Below are positions 1 through 8,851 of a stretch of 64,000 nt of DNA, one piece after another. Position numbers and translations under genes: made by a program. Position 1 is the stretch's first letter; each line of letters begins with the position of its first letter. The notes below the pieces were generated by a model. That model worked only from the letters and a program-made list of their open reading frames with translations. It did no database searches and had not been told where the DNA came from. Source of the DNA: Lentzea tibetensis (GTDB lineage Bacteria; Actinomycetota; Actinomycetes; Mycobacteriales; Pseudonocardiaceae); the NCBI RefSeq assembly GCF_007845675.1, contig NZ_VOBR01000003.1, positions 124,001 through 188,000 of the forward strand. Direction: 5' to 3'.

Positions 1-1
1 G

Positions 2-415
2 CTCGCACGTCTGGCATCGGCGCTCGTCATGATGCTGCCGTTGGTGATGGTCAGCATGGCGCAGCCCGCGTCGGCCGCCTACCCCGACATGAGGCAGTAC
101 TGCGGCGGCGGTTACTACTGCCTCTACGGCAACCGCGACTGGCGCGAGTGCATCGCGGCGTTCGCAGGCAACGACACCAACTACGGCAATGACTACTGCT
201 ACGACGGGCCGATCGGTTACGCGCTCGACAACCGCACCAGCTCCGTGTTCAACAACGGTTTCTACGGTGCGCCCGACGACATCCAGTCGTTCAGGCACCC
301 GAACTACGTGGAGATGATCTGGTTCGTTCCGCAGGGGACGTACTACTCGTTCGTGGACGACTGGTGCGGCGCGTTGCCGTGCAACGACCAGGCTTCCTCG
401 CACCGCTGGGTGTGA
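2..415 (+). CDS. I36-like secreted small protein, copy 1 (5' end cut by window edge)
   Basis: The gene is missing about 8 nt at its 5' end. By comparison with the tandem copy at 461 it should start just outside the window with TTG AGC AAG. The product has a signal peptide ending in A-S-A and a mature domain of about 110 residues that is rich in Cys, Tyr and Gly. The pattern YYCLYGNRDW ... LDNRTSSVFNNG ... DDIQSFRH matches the peptidase inhibitor I36 / beta-gamma-crystallin-like family (SMPI type). Such proteins are exported, and some inhibit metalloproteases. Inhibitory activity here is inference only. The next gene is an almost identical copy 45 bp downstream. Six Cys in the mature part suggest disulfides. 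Confidence 0.75.
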   Translation, partial: LARLASALVMMLPLVMVSMAQPASAAYPDMRQYCGGGYYCLYGNRDWRECIAAFAGNDTNYGNDYCYDGPIGYALDNRTSSVFNNGFYGAPDDIQSFRHPNYVEMIWFVPQGTYYSFVDDWCGALPCNDQASSHRWV

Positions 416-460
416 CGCATCCGCGGCAGTGAAGTGGCTAGTTGAACTGGGGGAAGTGAA

Positions 461-883
461 TTGAGCAAGCTCGCACGTCTGGCATCGGCGTTCGTCATGA
501 TGCTGCCGTTGGTGATGGTCAGCATGGCGCAGCCCGCGTCGGCCGCATATCCCGACATGAGGCAGTACTGCGGCGGTGGCTACTACTGCCTCTACGGCAA
601 CCGCGACTGGCGCGAGTGCATCGCGGCGTTCGCAGGCAACGACGCCAACTACGCCGACAACGCCTGCTACGACGGTCAGGTCAGCTTCTACCTCGACAAC
701 CGCACCAGCTCGGTGTTCAACAACGGTTTCTACGGTGCGCCCGACGACATCCAGTCGTTCAGGCACCCGAACTACGTGGAGATGATCTGGTTCGTTCCGC
801 AGGGGACGTACTACTCGTTCGTGGACGACTGGTGCGGCGCGTTGCCGTGCAACGACCAGGCGTCCTCACATCGGTGGGTGTGA
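461..883 (+). CDS. I36-like secreted small protein, copy 2
   Basis: 140 aa starting at TTG, with GGGGGAAG about 6 nt upstream acting as ribosome binding site. The signal peptide (residues 1-29, hydrophobic core followed by A-S-A) precedes an I36 / beta-gamma-crystallin-like domain. It is nearly identical to copy 1, including synonymous positions, except for one loop of about 20 residues (encoded by 639-698). There this copy reads NDANYADNACYDGQVSFYLDN. The product is likely secreted and disulfide-bonded, and may be a protease inhibitor or a cell-surface binding protein. A tandem duplication is evident. A hairpin follows at 912-950, so the pair probably ends its transcript there. Confidence 0.78.
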   Translation: MSKLARLASAFVMMLPLVMVSMAQPASAAYPDMRQYCGGGYYCLYGNRDWRECIAAFAGNDANYADNACYDGQVSFYLDNRTSSVFNNGFYGAPDDIQSFRHPNYVEMIWFVPQGTYYSFVDDWCGALPCNDQASSHRWV

Positions 884-911
884 CGCACTCACAGTGGTGA
901 AATGTCGGCCC

Positions 912-950
912 AGGACCGAAGTGGACGCGAAGTCGGTCCACTTCGGACCT
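912..950. terminator. Stem-loop after the I36-like pair
   Basis: 15-bp arms with one mismatch (912-926 AGGACCGAAGTGGAC against 936-950) around a 9-nt loop. It lies 29 bp past the stop of copy 2 and 22 bp before the lipoprotein start. No T-run follows, as is usual in high-GC actinobacteria. It is a likely intrinsic terminator or attenuator. Confidence 0.55.
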
Positions 951-971
951 GGATCCTCTGGGGGAGAAGAA

Positions 972-1871
972 ATGGCTAGGAACCACCTGAAGGCGGTGGT
1001 GATCGGGGCGGGCTTGTTCGCGATCGCCGCGTGCTCGGCACAGCCGGACGAACCACGACCCGAGCCCCCGCTGGGACCGGTTCCGGTCATCCAGGTCGAC
1101 GCGGACGTCACGTTCCCGCTCGACGGCTACCTGATCTCGCCGGAGCGCAGGGCCACCGTCCGGAAGGGCCAGGACCTGTTGGTGCAGAAGTGCCTGCGCC
1201 GGTTCGGCTTCGAGATGGAGCTGCCCGACCGCGAGGCGGACCAGGTGCGGGGCCGCGTCATCGGTGTCGTCGACGACGCGGAGGTGGCGAAGTACGGCTA
1301 CTCCGATCCGGAGACGCTCGAGTCCGTTCACAAGGCCGAGCAGATCAGGAAGGACCAGAAGCCCTGGCCGGAGGAGATGGTCGCCGTGCTGAACGGGCGC
1401 GGGCAGAACGCGTCGAAGAAGGGCGATGTTCCCCAGGGAGGCTGCGCAGGCGAAGCTCAACGGGCACTCGGGCTCGCGTCGCAGAGCGTGGACAAGCCCG
1501 GCGACGAGAACTTCGTGATCGCCCTGTCGCGCGACTCGACCAAGCTGACCGAGGAGGACAGCAGGTTGAAGGGCGCCTGGGGCAAGTGGAGCGCCTGCAT
1601 GAAGGAGGCGGGGTACGACTACGCCGACCCGTGGGGGCCCAACGGCGAGAAGAAGTTCGGCGGTGACGACGCTTCGCCGGAGGAGATCGCCACGGCGCGC
1701 GCCGACGTCGCCTGCCGCAAGAAGCACGACGTGAACGGGATCTGGGTGGCGGTGCGGACCGCCTATCAGAACCGGCTCATCGAGGACAACGCCGATGCGC
1801 TGAAGCAGCACCAGAACCGCATCGACGAACAGGTGCGCAAGGCGACCGAGGTCGTGTCGGCCAAGAAGTGA
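972..1871 (+). CDS. Secreted lipoprotein of unknown function
   Basis: 299 aa. The start was placed at the ATG at 972 because GGGGGAGAAGA lies directly upstream and a lipoprotein signal then begins at residue 1: basic start, hydrophobic core and lipobox A-I-A-A-C with the lipidated Cys at about residue 19. An in-frame ATG at 894 would bury the signal. The mature part carries scattered Cys (KCLRRFGFEME, GGCAG, WSACMKEAGYDY, ACRKKHD). These recur in uncharacterised actinobacterial lipoproteins where short helices are cross-linked. No enzymatic motif was found. It faces the P450 gene with only 24 bp between the stops. Confidence 0.7.
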   Translation: MARNHLKAVVIGAGLFAIAACSAQPDEPRPEPPLGPVPVIQVDADVTFPLDGYLISPERRATVRKGQDLLVQKCLRRFGFEMELPDREADQVRGRVIGVVDDAEVAKYGYSDPETLESVHKAEQIRKDQKPWPEEMVAVLNGRGQNASKKGDVPQGGCAGEAQRALGLASQSVDKPGDENFVIALSRDSTKLTEEDSRLKGAWGKWSACMKEAGYDYADPWGPNGEKKFGGDDASPEEIATARADVACRKKHDVNGIWVAVRTAYQNRLIEDNADALKQHQNRIDEQVRKATEVVSAKK

Positions 1872-1895
1872 GGCGCTGGTGGCGTGGCGCCGTGG

Positions 1896-3074
1896 TCACC
1901 AGGTGACGGGCAGAGAGTGGAGCGCTCGGGTCGACAAGCCCGTTTTCCACTCCAGCTCGTCCACCGGCACCGCGGGCGCCAGTCCGGGGAACCGCGCGAG
2001 CAACCCGCCCAGGGCCGCGCGCAGTTCGAGCCGCGCCAGCTGAGCGCCGAGGCAGAAGTGCGGTCCGTGCCCCAGTCCGACGTGGGGCGCGGGTCCGGCC
2101 CGCGTGATGTCGAAGACCTCGGGTGACGGATACGCCGAAGGATCCCGGTTGGCCACTGTGATCAACGGGATGACGGCTTCGCCCGCCCGCACCACGACCT
2201 CCCCGACCGGTGTGTCCGCGACGGCCACGCGCGGCATGGTCGCGGACGTGAGCCGCGAGTGCCGCAGCAGCTCGTCCACGGCCTGGGGCAGCAGGGCCGG
2301 ATCCGAGCGCAGCAACTCCCACTGCGCGGGGTGCTGGAACAGGGTGACCAGCGAGTTGCCGATCTGGCTGACCGTGGTCTCGTGCCCGGCGATCAGCAGC
2401 AGCTGCACGTTCGACACCAGCTCGGACGGCGACAGGTGGCCGCCCTCGTCGTTCACCGCGATCAACGCCGAGATCAACGCCTCGTCCGGTGCCGCGCGGC
2501 GTTCCTCGATCAACGCGGCCAGGTACCCGTCGACCTGCTTGATCGCCGCACCGATCTCGGCCGGCGTGTACGCGGTGCGCGCGATCAGCACACCCGCCCA
2601 GCCGCGGATCCGCTCCTGGGCTTCGGCCGGCACGCCGAGCAGCTCGCAGATCACCATGATCGGTAGCGGTTCGGCGAAGTGGCGCACCAGGTCAGCGGGT
2701 TGCGCCAACCGGGAGAAGTCGGTGAGCAGGGTGGACACCAGCTCGTCGACGCGCGGGGCGAGGCGGTCGACCATGCGCGGGGTGAACGCGTTCGCCATCA
2801 GCCTGCGCACCCGCGTGTGCCGGGGCGGATCCATGCTGACCAGCAGCTGGGGGTTGGCACCGGCCTGGTTGACCAGCGGGCTGCCCGGCCCGGCCGCGGC
2901 CTCGCGGCTGAAGCGCTGGTCGGACAGGACCTGGCGGACCGCGTCGTAGCCGAGTGCCAGCCACACCTCCCGCCCGTCCATCGACGCGCGAACCATCGGC
3001 GCCTCTTCGAGCAGGCGCACGCCCTCGGGTTCCGTGTCGGCACCGGGCGGGGTGTCGAACGGATAAGTCGTCAC
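1896..3074 (-). CDS. Cytochrome P450
   Basis: 392 aa from GTG at 3074. This start lies 25 bp after the stop of the upstream dehydrogenase and fits typical bacterial P450 N-termini (VTTYPFDTPP). The I-helix oxygen-activation motif AGHETT is present, as is a K-helix segment (VDELLRHSRL). The heme loop GLGHGPHFCLGAQLARLE carries the Cys ligand. The usual Phe seven residues before that Cys (FGxGxHxC) is Leu here, an uncommon substitution. The enzyme should be a soluble class I P450 needing ferredoxin and a reductase, neither of which is encoded nearby. The substrate is unknown. It is probably co-transcribed with the AidB-like gene and the SARP regulator. Confidence 0.9.
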   Translation of the reverse strand: MTTYPFDTPPGADTEPEGVRLLEEAPMVRASMDGREVWLALGYDAVRQVLSDQRFSREAAAGPGSPLVNQAGANPQLLVSMDPPRHTRVRRLMANAFTPRMVDRLAPRVDELVSTLLTDFSRLAQPADLVRHFAEPLPIMVICELLGVPAEAQERIRGWAGVLIARTAYTPAEIGAAIKQVDGYLAALIEERRAAPDEALISALIAVNDEGGHLSPSELVSNVQLLLIAGHETTVSQIGNSLVTLFQHPAQWELLRSDPALLPQAVDELLRHSRLTSATMPRVAVADTPVGEVVVRAGEAVIPLITVANRDPSAYPSPEVFDITRAGPAPHVGLGHGPHFCLGAQLARLELRAALGGLLARFPGLAPAVPVDELEWKTGLSTRALHSLPVTW

Positions 3075-3099
3075 CCGGCCAACGATAGGCGAGAAGGCG

Positions 3100-4641
3100 T
3101 CACACCAGGGGCACAGCTCGATCGAGGATCGCGCCGAAGTCCGTGCCGCGCGGCAGGGTGCCGAACGCGACACCCCAGTCGCCGGACAGTCGCGACGCGC
3201 AGAACGCGTCCGCGACCGCGGGGTGACCGTGCCGCACGAGCAGCGCGCCCTGCAGGATCAACGCCATCCGCTCGACCAGCCTGCGCGCCTGCGACTCGTC
3301 CACATCGGACAGTGAGGCTTTCAGCGCCGCGACGGCCGAGTCCACGCGGGGATCCACGCCGGTCACGAGCTCCAGGTACTCCTCGACCAACGACGGCTCG
3401 CGGGACAGCGCACGCAGCACGTCCAGCGCCGCCACGTTGCCCGAGCCCTCCCAGATCGAGCTCAGCGGCGACTCGCGGAACAGCCGCGGCATGCCGGAGT
3501 CCTCGATGTACCCGTTGCCGCCCAGGCACTCCAGCGCCTCGGCGGCGTGAGCGGGGCCGCGCTTGCACACCCAGTACTTGGTGACCGCCAGCCCGAGCCG
3601 CGAGCGACCCGACGCCAGCCACATCGCGACGGTCGTGGCCGCCTCGGACTCGACGGCCAGGTCCGCCAGCACGTTGCGCATCGCGGGCTGGTCGATCAAC
3701 AGCGAGCCGAACGCCTTGCGGTGCGCGGCGTGGTGCGCGGCCTGCGTGACGCCGAGCCGCATGCCGGACGCGGAGCCGAGCACGCAGTCGAGCCTGGTCG
3801 TGTTGACCATCTCGATGATCGTGCGGACGCCCCGGCCCTCCTCGCCGACCAGCCACCCGACGGCGTCGGTGTACTCGATCTCGGCGGAGGCGTTGGACCT
3901 GTTGCCCAGCTTGTCCTTCAGGCGCTGGAGGGTGATGGCGTTGCGGGTGCCGTCCGGCAGCACGCGCGGCACGAGGAAGCACGACAGACCGCCGGGTGCC
4001 TGTGCCAGGGTCAGGAACACGTCCGACATCGGCGCGGACGTGAACCACTTGTGGCCGGTCAGCAGGTAGTCAGAACCGGAAGGCCGCGCGACGGTCGTGT
4101 TCGCGCGGACGTCCGAACCGCCCTGCTTCTCGGTCATCGACATGCCCGCGATGAGCCCGCTCTTGGTCAGCGGCGCGCGCAGCCCGAAGTCGTAGGACCG
4201 CGACGCCAGCAGCGGCTCGTACTGCTCGGCGAGCACGGGGTTCATCCGCAGCGCGGGAACAGCCGCGTAGGTCATCGAGATCGGGCAGCCGTGGCCCGCC
4301 TCGACCTGGCTCCACACGTAGAACTTGGCGGCGCGCTGCAGGTGGTTGCCCTCGCGCCACGGCGCGGCGTGCAGGCCGTGCGTGACGGCGACGTCCATCA
4401 GGTCGTGCCAGGCCGGGTGGAACTCGACCTCGTCGATCCGGTTGCCGTACCGGTCGTGCGTGTGCAGCACCGGCGGGTTGACGTTCGCCAGCCTGCCCCG
4501 GTCCTGCCACTCCGGGGTGCCGGCGAGCCTGCCCAGTGCGCGCAGCGACGGCTCGTCCACCCAGGTCAGCAGTGCCGGGTCCGCCGAGACGTCGTGCCCG
4601 GTCAGCGGCGGTACCTGGTTGATGACTTCGTGGGTCGCCAT
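3100..4641 (-). CDS. aidB: AidB-like acyl-CoA dehydrogenase
   Basis: 513 aa, a length and sequence pattern typical of AidB rather than of ordinary 380-aa acyl-CoA dehydrogenases. AidB-family blocks are visible: GRLANVNPP, QVEAGHGCPISMTYAA, GMSMTEKQGGSDV, LTGHKWFTS, LKDKLGNRSNAS, PRLFRESPLSSIWEGSGN. The fold binds FAD. E. coli AidB is induced by alkylating agents, binds DNA and may protect it or destroy alkylators. The start ATG lies 12 bp after the stop of the SARP gene and the P450 follows 25 bp downstream, so the three are probably one transcript. An Ada-AlkA alkylation repair gene lies elsewhere in the window at 55.8 kb. Confidence 0.88.
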   Translation of the reverse strand: MATHEVINQVPPLTGHDVSADPALLTWVDEPSLRALGRLAGTPEWQDRGRLANVNPPVLHTHDRYGNRIDEVEFHPAWHDLMDVAVTHGLHAAPWREGNHLQRAAKFYVWSQVEAGHGCPISMTYAAVPALRMNPVLAEQYEPLLASRSYDFGLRAPLTKSGLIAGMSMTEKQGGSDVRANTTVARPSGSDYLLTGHKWFTSAPMSDVFLTLAQAPGGLSCFLVPRVLPDGTRNAITLQRLKDKLGNRSNASAEIEYTDAVGWLVGEEGRGVRTIIEMVNTTRLDCVLGSASGMRLGVTQAAHHAAHRKAFGSLLIDQPAMRNVLADLAVESEAATTVAMWLASGRSRLGLAVTKYWVCKRGPAHAAEALECLGGNGYIEDSGMPRLFRESPLSSIWEGSGNVAALDVLRALSREPSLVEEYLELVTGVDPRVDSAVAALKASLSDVDESQARRLVERMALILQGALLVRHGHPAVADAFCASRLSGDWGVAFGTLPRGTDFGAILDRAVPLV

Positions 4642-4653
4642 GCCGCCACGCTA

Positions 4654-7461
4654 CTACCGGCCGGTAACTTGGGACAGCACTTCCCTCGTCCGCCTGAGCC
4701 CGACGTGGTGGCCGCTGGCCTCGTGCAACGCCAGCGCCTCGTGCGCGTACCGGTGTGCCTGGCCGTCCTCGCCCCGGCGCAGGTGGACCTCGGCGAGCAC
4801 GGTCAGCGCCTGCGCCTCCAGCAGCTTGTAGCCGGCCATCCGGGAGATCGACAACGACTGCAGCGCGTGCGTCACGTCCGCCGTGGTCGAGGTGAGGCCG
4901 ATCAGCGCCACCGCCTCGCCGTGCCGGTACCCGGTGCGCCGCGCGAGCACCAGCGCGCGGGCGTGGTGCTCCTGCGCCTCGTCGAGGTCGCCCATCAGCT
5001 CCTGCACGGACGCGATCGTGTTGCGCGCGTCGGTCTCGGCACCCGGATCGCCGATGTCGAGCGCCATGTCCAGCGCTTCCCGGCCGATCCGCAGCGCCTC
5101 GTCGTACCGGCCCGCGTCCCGGTACGCCCAGGACAGGTCGTCGAGCATGTACGACGCGTGCGAGCGCGCGCCGTGCTCCTTCAGCACCCGCACCGACTCG
5201 GTCATGTACTCGATGGCCGTGTCCACGTCACCGAGGTCGCGCAGCGGCCCGCCGACGACGCCCAGGTAGAACCCGGCGAAGTACGCGGAGTCGCTCTCGC
5301 GGGCCAGTCGCAGCGCCTCGCCGTGGAAGTACCGCGCCTCCTCGAGCCTGCCCTGCTGCCAGCAGGTCGCGCCGAGCCCGAAGTAGTTGGACGGCAGCAC
5401 GTCCAGGAACCCCTGCGCGCGGTTCAGCTCGATGGCCTCGGTGTAGCAGTCGAGCGCGGTGTCGATGTCACCGATCTCCCGGTACACGTGGCCGGTCGAG
5501 TTCAGGATCCGCGCCCGCGCCTCCGGCCACGCGATCGCCAGCGCGGCCTGCGCGTACTCGATGGCCCGCTGGTGCTGGCCGCGGCTCCAATGCGCGTTGC
5601 TGAGGTTGTGCAACGCGGTCAGCCTGCCCGCCTCGTCCGTGCCGGCCCCGGCCAGCGCGGCTTCCGCGACGGCCAGCCAGTCCGCGCCGTGCCTGCGGAG
5701 CTTGAAGAACCCGTGCAGCCGATCCGCGAGCAGCCACTTGACCCGGTTCGGGCTGTACGCGCTCACCGCGACCAGGTTGGCGCGCTCGGACTCCAGCCAC
5801 GCCACCGCGTCCGCGCTCGACGAGAACCGCGACTCCTCCGGCTTGCCCGGACCGAGGTGGCAGAACTCGGCGCCGACGAACTGCGCCGCCTGGTGCGTCG
5901 TGTCCAGGTACCACTCGTAGAGCCGGTCGCACGCGGCACGGCGTTGCTCGGCGGTGTCGTCGCTCTGCGCGCGGTCGTACGCGTAGAGCCGCAACAGGTC
6001 GTGGAACCGGTAGCGCCCGGACGCATGTTCTTCCAAAAGGTTCGCGCGGACCAGCTGATCCGGGTCGGCCGGTTCACCCGCGAGCCGTGTCGCGGACTCG
6101 GCGGTGAAGTCCAGTCCCGGTACGAGCCCGAGCCGCCGGAACAGCCTGCGCTGGGCGGGTGTGAGCGCCTTGTACGACAGGTCGAACGCGGCTCGCACGG
6201 CCACCTGCTCGTCGTCCGCGATCGCGAGCGCCGCGAGCCGGTTCTCCTCGCGCAGGTCCGCGACGACGTTGCTGATCGACATCCCGGTGGGGGCGGGCCG
6301 GAGGCTGGGGGTCGGCGATGGCGCCGTGTTGGCGGCGGCGATGCGGAGCGCCAGCGGCAGGTAGCCGCACAGCGCGGCGAGCTCGGCCGCCGCGGCGGGC
6401 TCGGCGTCGACCAGGTCGTCGCCGAGCAGCTCGCGCAGCAGCTCCACCGCCTCGTCCGGGTCGAGCACGTCGAGGAACAGCGGCAGCGCGTCCAGCTCGG
6501 CGAGCCGGTTGCGGCTGGTGATCAGCACGAGGCACGACTCGTTGCCCGGCAGCAGCGGCCGCACCTGGTCCGCGTCGACCGCGTTGTCCAGCAGCACCAG
6601 CATGCGGCGGCCGGACAGCAGCGTGCGGTACAGCGCGGACTGCTCGTCCACGCTGATCGGGACGCGTTCCGGCTTGATGCCCAGTGCGCGCAGGAACTGG
6701 GTGAGCACGTCACCCGGTCGCAGCGGCCGGTCGTGCGGGTCGAAGCCGCGCAGGTTCACGTACAGCTGCCCGTCCGGGAACCGGTCGGGCACGCTGTGCG
6801 AGAAGTGCAACGCCAGTGCCGTTTTCCCGACTCCCGCGGTGCCGTCGATCGCCGTGATGAGAACGGTTTCGGCGCTCTCGGCCAGCTGGTTCAGCTCCTT
6901 GCCGCGCCCGGTGAAGTCCGGGATCGCGCCGGGCAGCTGGTGCGGCACCTGGGTCGGTTCGAGCGGCTGCGTCTCGGCCTGCTTCAGCTCGTGGCGCGCC
7001 GCGGTGCGCTCGGCGTCGAGTGCGGCGCGGAGGCCGTCCCACAGCGGCGTCGACGGCAGGCCCTCCAGCGGCGGGCCGTGCCACAGGCTGAGACCGGACC
7101 GCAGCAGCTGCGTCGCGAGCACCGGGTCGTCGGTCGTGCGCGCCTCGGCGACGAGCCTGCGGAAGCGGTGCAGGTCGACGAGGCCGGGATCGATCTCCAG
7201 CGAGTAGCCGTTGCCGACCGTGGTCAGCACGATGTCCGGCACGTCGGCGAGCGTGCGGCGCAGCCGGTGGATCTGCGTGCGCAGCGCGTTCGCGGGCGTG
7301 GACGGCTGGTCGTCGCCCCAGACCGCGTCCAGCAGACGGGACATCGGCACGGCGCGACCGGGCTCCAGCAGCAGTGCGGTGAGCAGGCAGCGCTGTCGAG
7401 TGGTCAGCGGCGTGTCGTCGACGTCCACCCGGCCGAGCAACTGAATCCGCACGCCTCCCAT
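4654..7461 (-). CDS. AfsR/SARP-type regulator with NB-ARC and TPR domains
   Basis: 935 aa. An OmpR-like winged helix occupies residues 1-90 (MGGVRIQLLG, then TPANALRTQIHRLRRTL). A bacterial transcriptional activation (BTAD) segment follows at about 95-160, then a Pro/Gln linker. An NB-ARC ATPase starts near 175 with Walker A GTAGVGKT and Walker B MLVLLDNA. C-terminal TPRs run from about 560 to the end. The BTAD looks about half the usual length. Family members activate secondary metabolism operons in an ATP/ADP-gated manner. Its stop is 12 bp from the downstream aidB start and its start lies 41 bp from the divergent fatty-acid genes. No good SD precedes the ATG, so the start is uncertain. Confidence 0.88.
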   Translation of the reverse strand: MGGVRIQLLGRVDVDDTPLTTRQRCLLTALLLEPGRAVPMSRLLDAVWGDDQPSTPANALRTQIHRLRRTLADVPDIVLTTVGNGYSLEIDPGLVDLHRFRRLVAEARTTDDPVLATQLLRSGLSLWHGPPLEGLPSTPLWDGLRAALDAERTAARHELKQAETQPLEPTQVPHQLPGAIPDFTGRGKELNQLAESAETVLITAIDGTAGVGKTALALHFSHSVPDRFPDGQLYVNLRGFDPHDRPLRPGDVLTQFLRALGIKPERVPISVDEQSALYRTLLSGRRMLVLLDNAVDADQVRPLLPGNESCLVLITSRNRLAELDALPLFLDVLDPDEAVELLRELLGDDLVDAEPAAAAELAALCGYLPLALRIAAANTAPSPTPSLRPAPTGMSISNVVADLREENRLAALAIADDEQVAVRAAFDLSYKALTPAQRRLFRRLGLVPGLDFTAESATRLAGEPADPDQLVRANLLEEHASGRYRFHDLLRLYAYDRAQSDDTAEQRRAACDRLYEWYLDTTHQAAQFVGAEFCHLGPGKPEESRFSSSADAVAWLESERANLVAVSAYSPNRVKWLLADRLHGFFKLRRHGADWLAVAEAALAGAGTDEAGRLTALHNLSNAHWSRGQHQRAIEYAQAALAIAWPEARARILNSTGHVYREIGDIDTALDCYTEAIELNRAQGFLDVLPSNYFGLGATCWQQGRLEEARYFHGEALRLARESDSAYFAGFYLGVVGGPLRDLGDVDTAIEYMTESVRVLKEHGARSHASYMLDDLSWAYRDAGRYDEALRIGREALDMALDIGDPGAETDARNTIASVQELMGDLDEAQEHHARALVLARRTGYRHGEAVALIGLTSTTADVTHALQSLSISRMAGYKLLEAQALTVLAEVHLRRGEDGQAHRYAHEALALHEASGHHVGLRRTREVLSQVTGR

Positions 7462-7502
7462 TCAAACATCAGGGTGACTGTGGCTCGTTAGGACATTTGG
7501 AC

Positions 7503-8846
7503 GTGCCAACAGCGCTGTCGCGGAATAACGTCGAGTGGGTGAGCGAGGCTGAGCACAATCAGGCCGTCACGGCCGTACGCGCGCAGTTCGCCGCCATGCG
7601 TGAAGGAGCGCCTGTGCGGCTGGCGAAATCCACCTCCAACCTCTTCCGCTTCCGAGCCGACCAGTCCGGTGGACTGGAGGTCGGCAGGCTGAACCGGGTC
7701 CTGTCGGTCGACCCGGTCGCACGCACCGCGCAGGTGCAGGGCATGACCACGTACGAAGACCTGGTGGACGCGACGCTGCCGCACGGCCTGATGCCGCTGG
7801 TGGTGCCGCAGTTGAAGACCATCACGCTCGGCGGCGCGGTCGCCGGGCTGGGGATCGAGTCCACGTCCTTCCGCAACGGCCTGCCGCACGAGTCCGTGCG
7901 GGAGCTGGAGGTCCTGACCGGCCAGGGTGACGTCGTGGTCGCCAAACCGGACGACGACCTGTTCCGCGGTTTCCCCAACTCCTACGGCACGCTCGGATAC
8001 GCGCTGCGACTGGAGATCGAGCTCGAACCTGTCAAGCCTTTTGTCCGGTTGCGACACGTTCCGTTCGGTTCCGCCGCCGAGTGCGCCGAGGTCATCGCGC
8101 AGGTGTGCGCGGACGGTTCGGCGGATTTCGTCGACGGCACGGTCTTCTCAGCGGATGAGATGTACCTGACGCTCGGCAACTTCGTCGACATCGCACCGGC
8201 GACGAGTGACTACACCGGCAACCAGATCTACTACCGGTCGATCCAGAGGCTCAGACACGACCATCTGACGATCAAGGACTACCTCTGGCGCTGGGACACG
8301 GACTGGTTCTGGTGCTCCCGCGCGTTCGGCGCGCAGAACCCGGTCGTGCGCAGGATGTGGCCGAAGCGCTACCTGCGGTCGGACGTGTACCGGTCGCTGG
8401 TGGCCCGGTACCGCCGCTTCAAGCCGCCCTCGACGCGGGAACCCGTGATCCAGGACGTCGAGATCCCGGTCAGCGCGCTCGCCGAGTTCCTCGGCTTCTT
8501 CCACCGCGAGATCGGCATCTCGCCGATCTGGCTGTGCCCGGTGCGGTTGCGGACGTCCGAGGGCTGGCCGCTCTACCCGATGGACCCGGACGTGCTGTAC
8601 GTCAACGTCGGCTTCTGGTCCGAGGTCCCGGTCCGTCCCGGCGAGCGGATGGGCGACCGCAACCGGATGATCGAGCACGAGGTCGCCAGGCTCGGCGGCC
8701 ACAAGTCGCTGTACTCCGACTCGTACTACGAGGAAACGGACTTCTGGGACAAGTACAACGGGCCGGCCTACCGCTCGTTGAAGGAGAAGTACGACCAGAC
8801 GAACCGGCTACCAGATCTCTACGCGAAGTGTGTCAGGGGGAGATGA
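7503..8846 (+). CDS. tmsA: FAD-binding oxidoreductase, 10-methylene fatty acyl reductase-like (TmsA/BfaA)
   Basis: 447 aa. GTG at 7503 is preferred to TTG at 7497 because AGGA lies 9 nt upstream. An FAD_binding_4 / DHCR24-like fold is indicated by LAKSTSNLFRFR, ITLGGAVAGLGIESTSF and the PNSYGTLGYALRLEIEL block. It overlaps or abuts a CFA-synthase-like methyltransferase gene, the arrangement known for tuberculostearic acid synthesis (mycobacterial Rv0449c with Rv0447c; bfaA/bfaB or tmsA/tmsB). The partner makes a 10-methylene branch from oleoyl phospholipid, and this flavoenzyme would reduce it to 10-methyl. It likely acts at the membrane surface. The assignment rests on fold plus pairing. Confidence 0.8.
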   Translation: MPTALSRNNVEWVSEAEHNQAVTAVRAQFAAMREGAPVRLAKSTSNLFRFRADQSGGLEVGRLNRVLSVDPVARTAQVQGMTTYEDLVDATLPHGLMPLVVPQLKTITLGGAVAGLGIESTSFRNGLPHESVRELEVLTGQGDVVVAKPDDDLFRGFPNSYGTLGYALRLEIELEPVKPFVRLRHVPFGSAAECAEVIAQVCADGSADFVDGTVFSADEMYLTLGNFVDIAPATSDYTGNQIYYRSIQRLRHDHLTIKDYLWRWDTDWFWCSRAFGAQNPVVRRMWPKRYLRSDVYRSLVARYRRFKPPSTREPVIQDVEIPVSALAEFLGFFHREIGISPIWLCPVRLRTSEGWPLYPMDPDVLYVNVGFWSEVPVRPGERMGDRNRMIEHEVARLGGHKSLYSDSYYEETDFWDKYNGPAYRSLKEKYDQTNRLPDLYAKCVRGR

Positions 8847-8851
8847 TCACC

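Noticed and set aside
3547-7491. A 1314-codon plus-strand open frame opposite the SARP and aidB genes
   Set aside because: It is an antisense shadow of GC-rich minus-strand genes: Arg/Pro/Val-rich low-complexity translation without domains, while the minus strand encodes clear SARP and AidB proteins.
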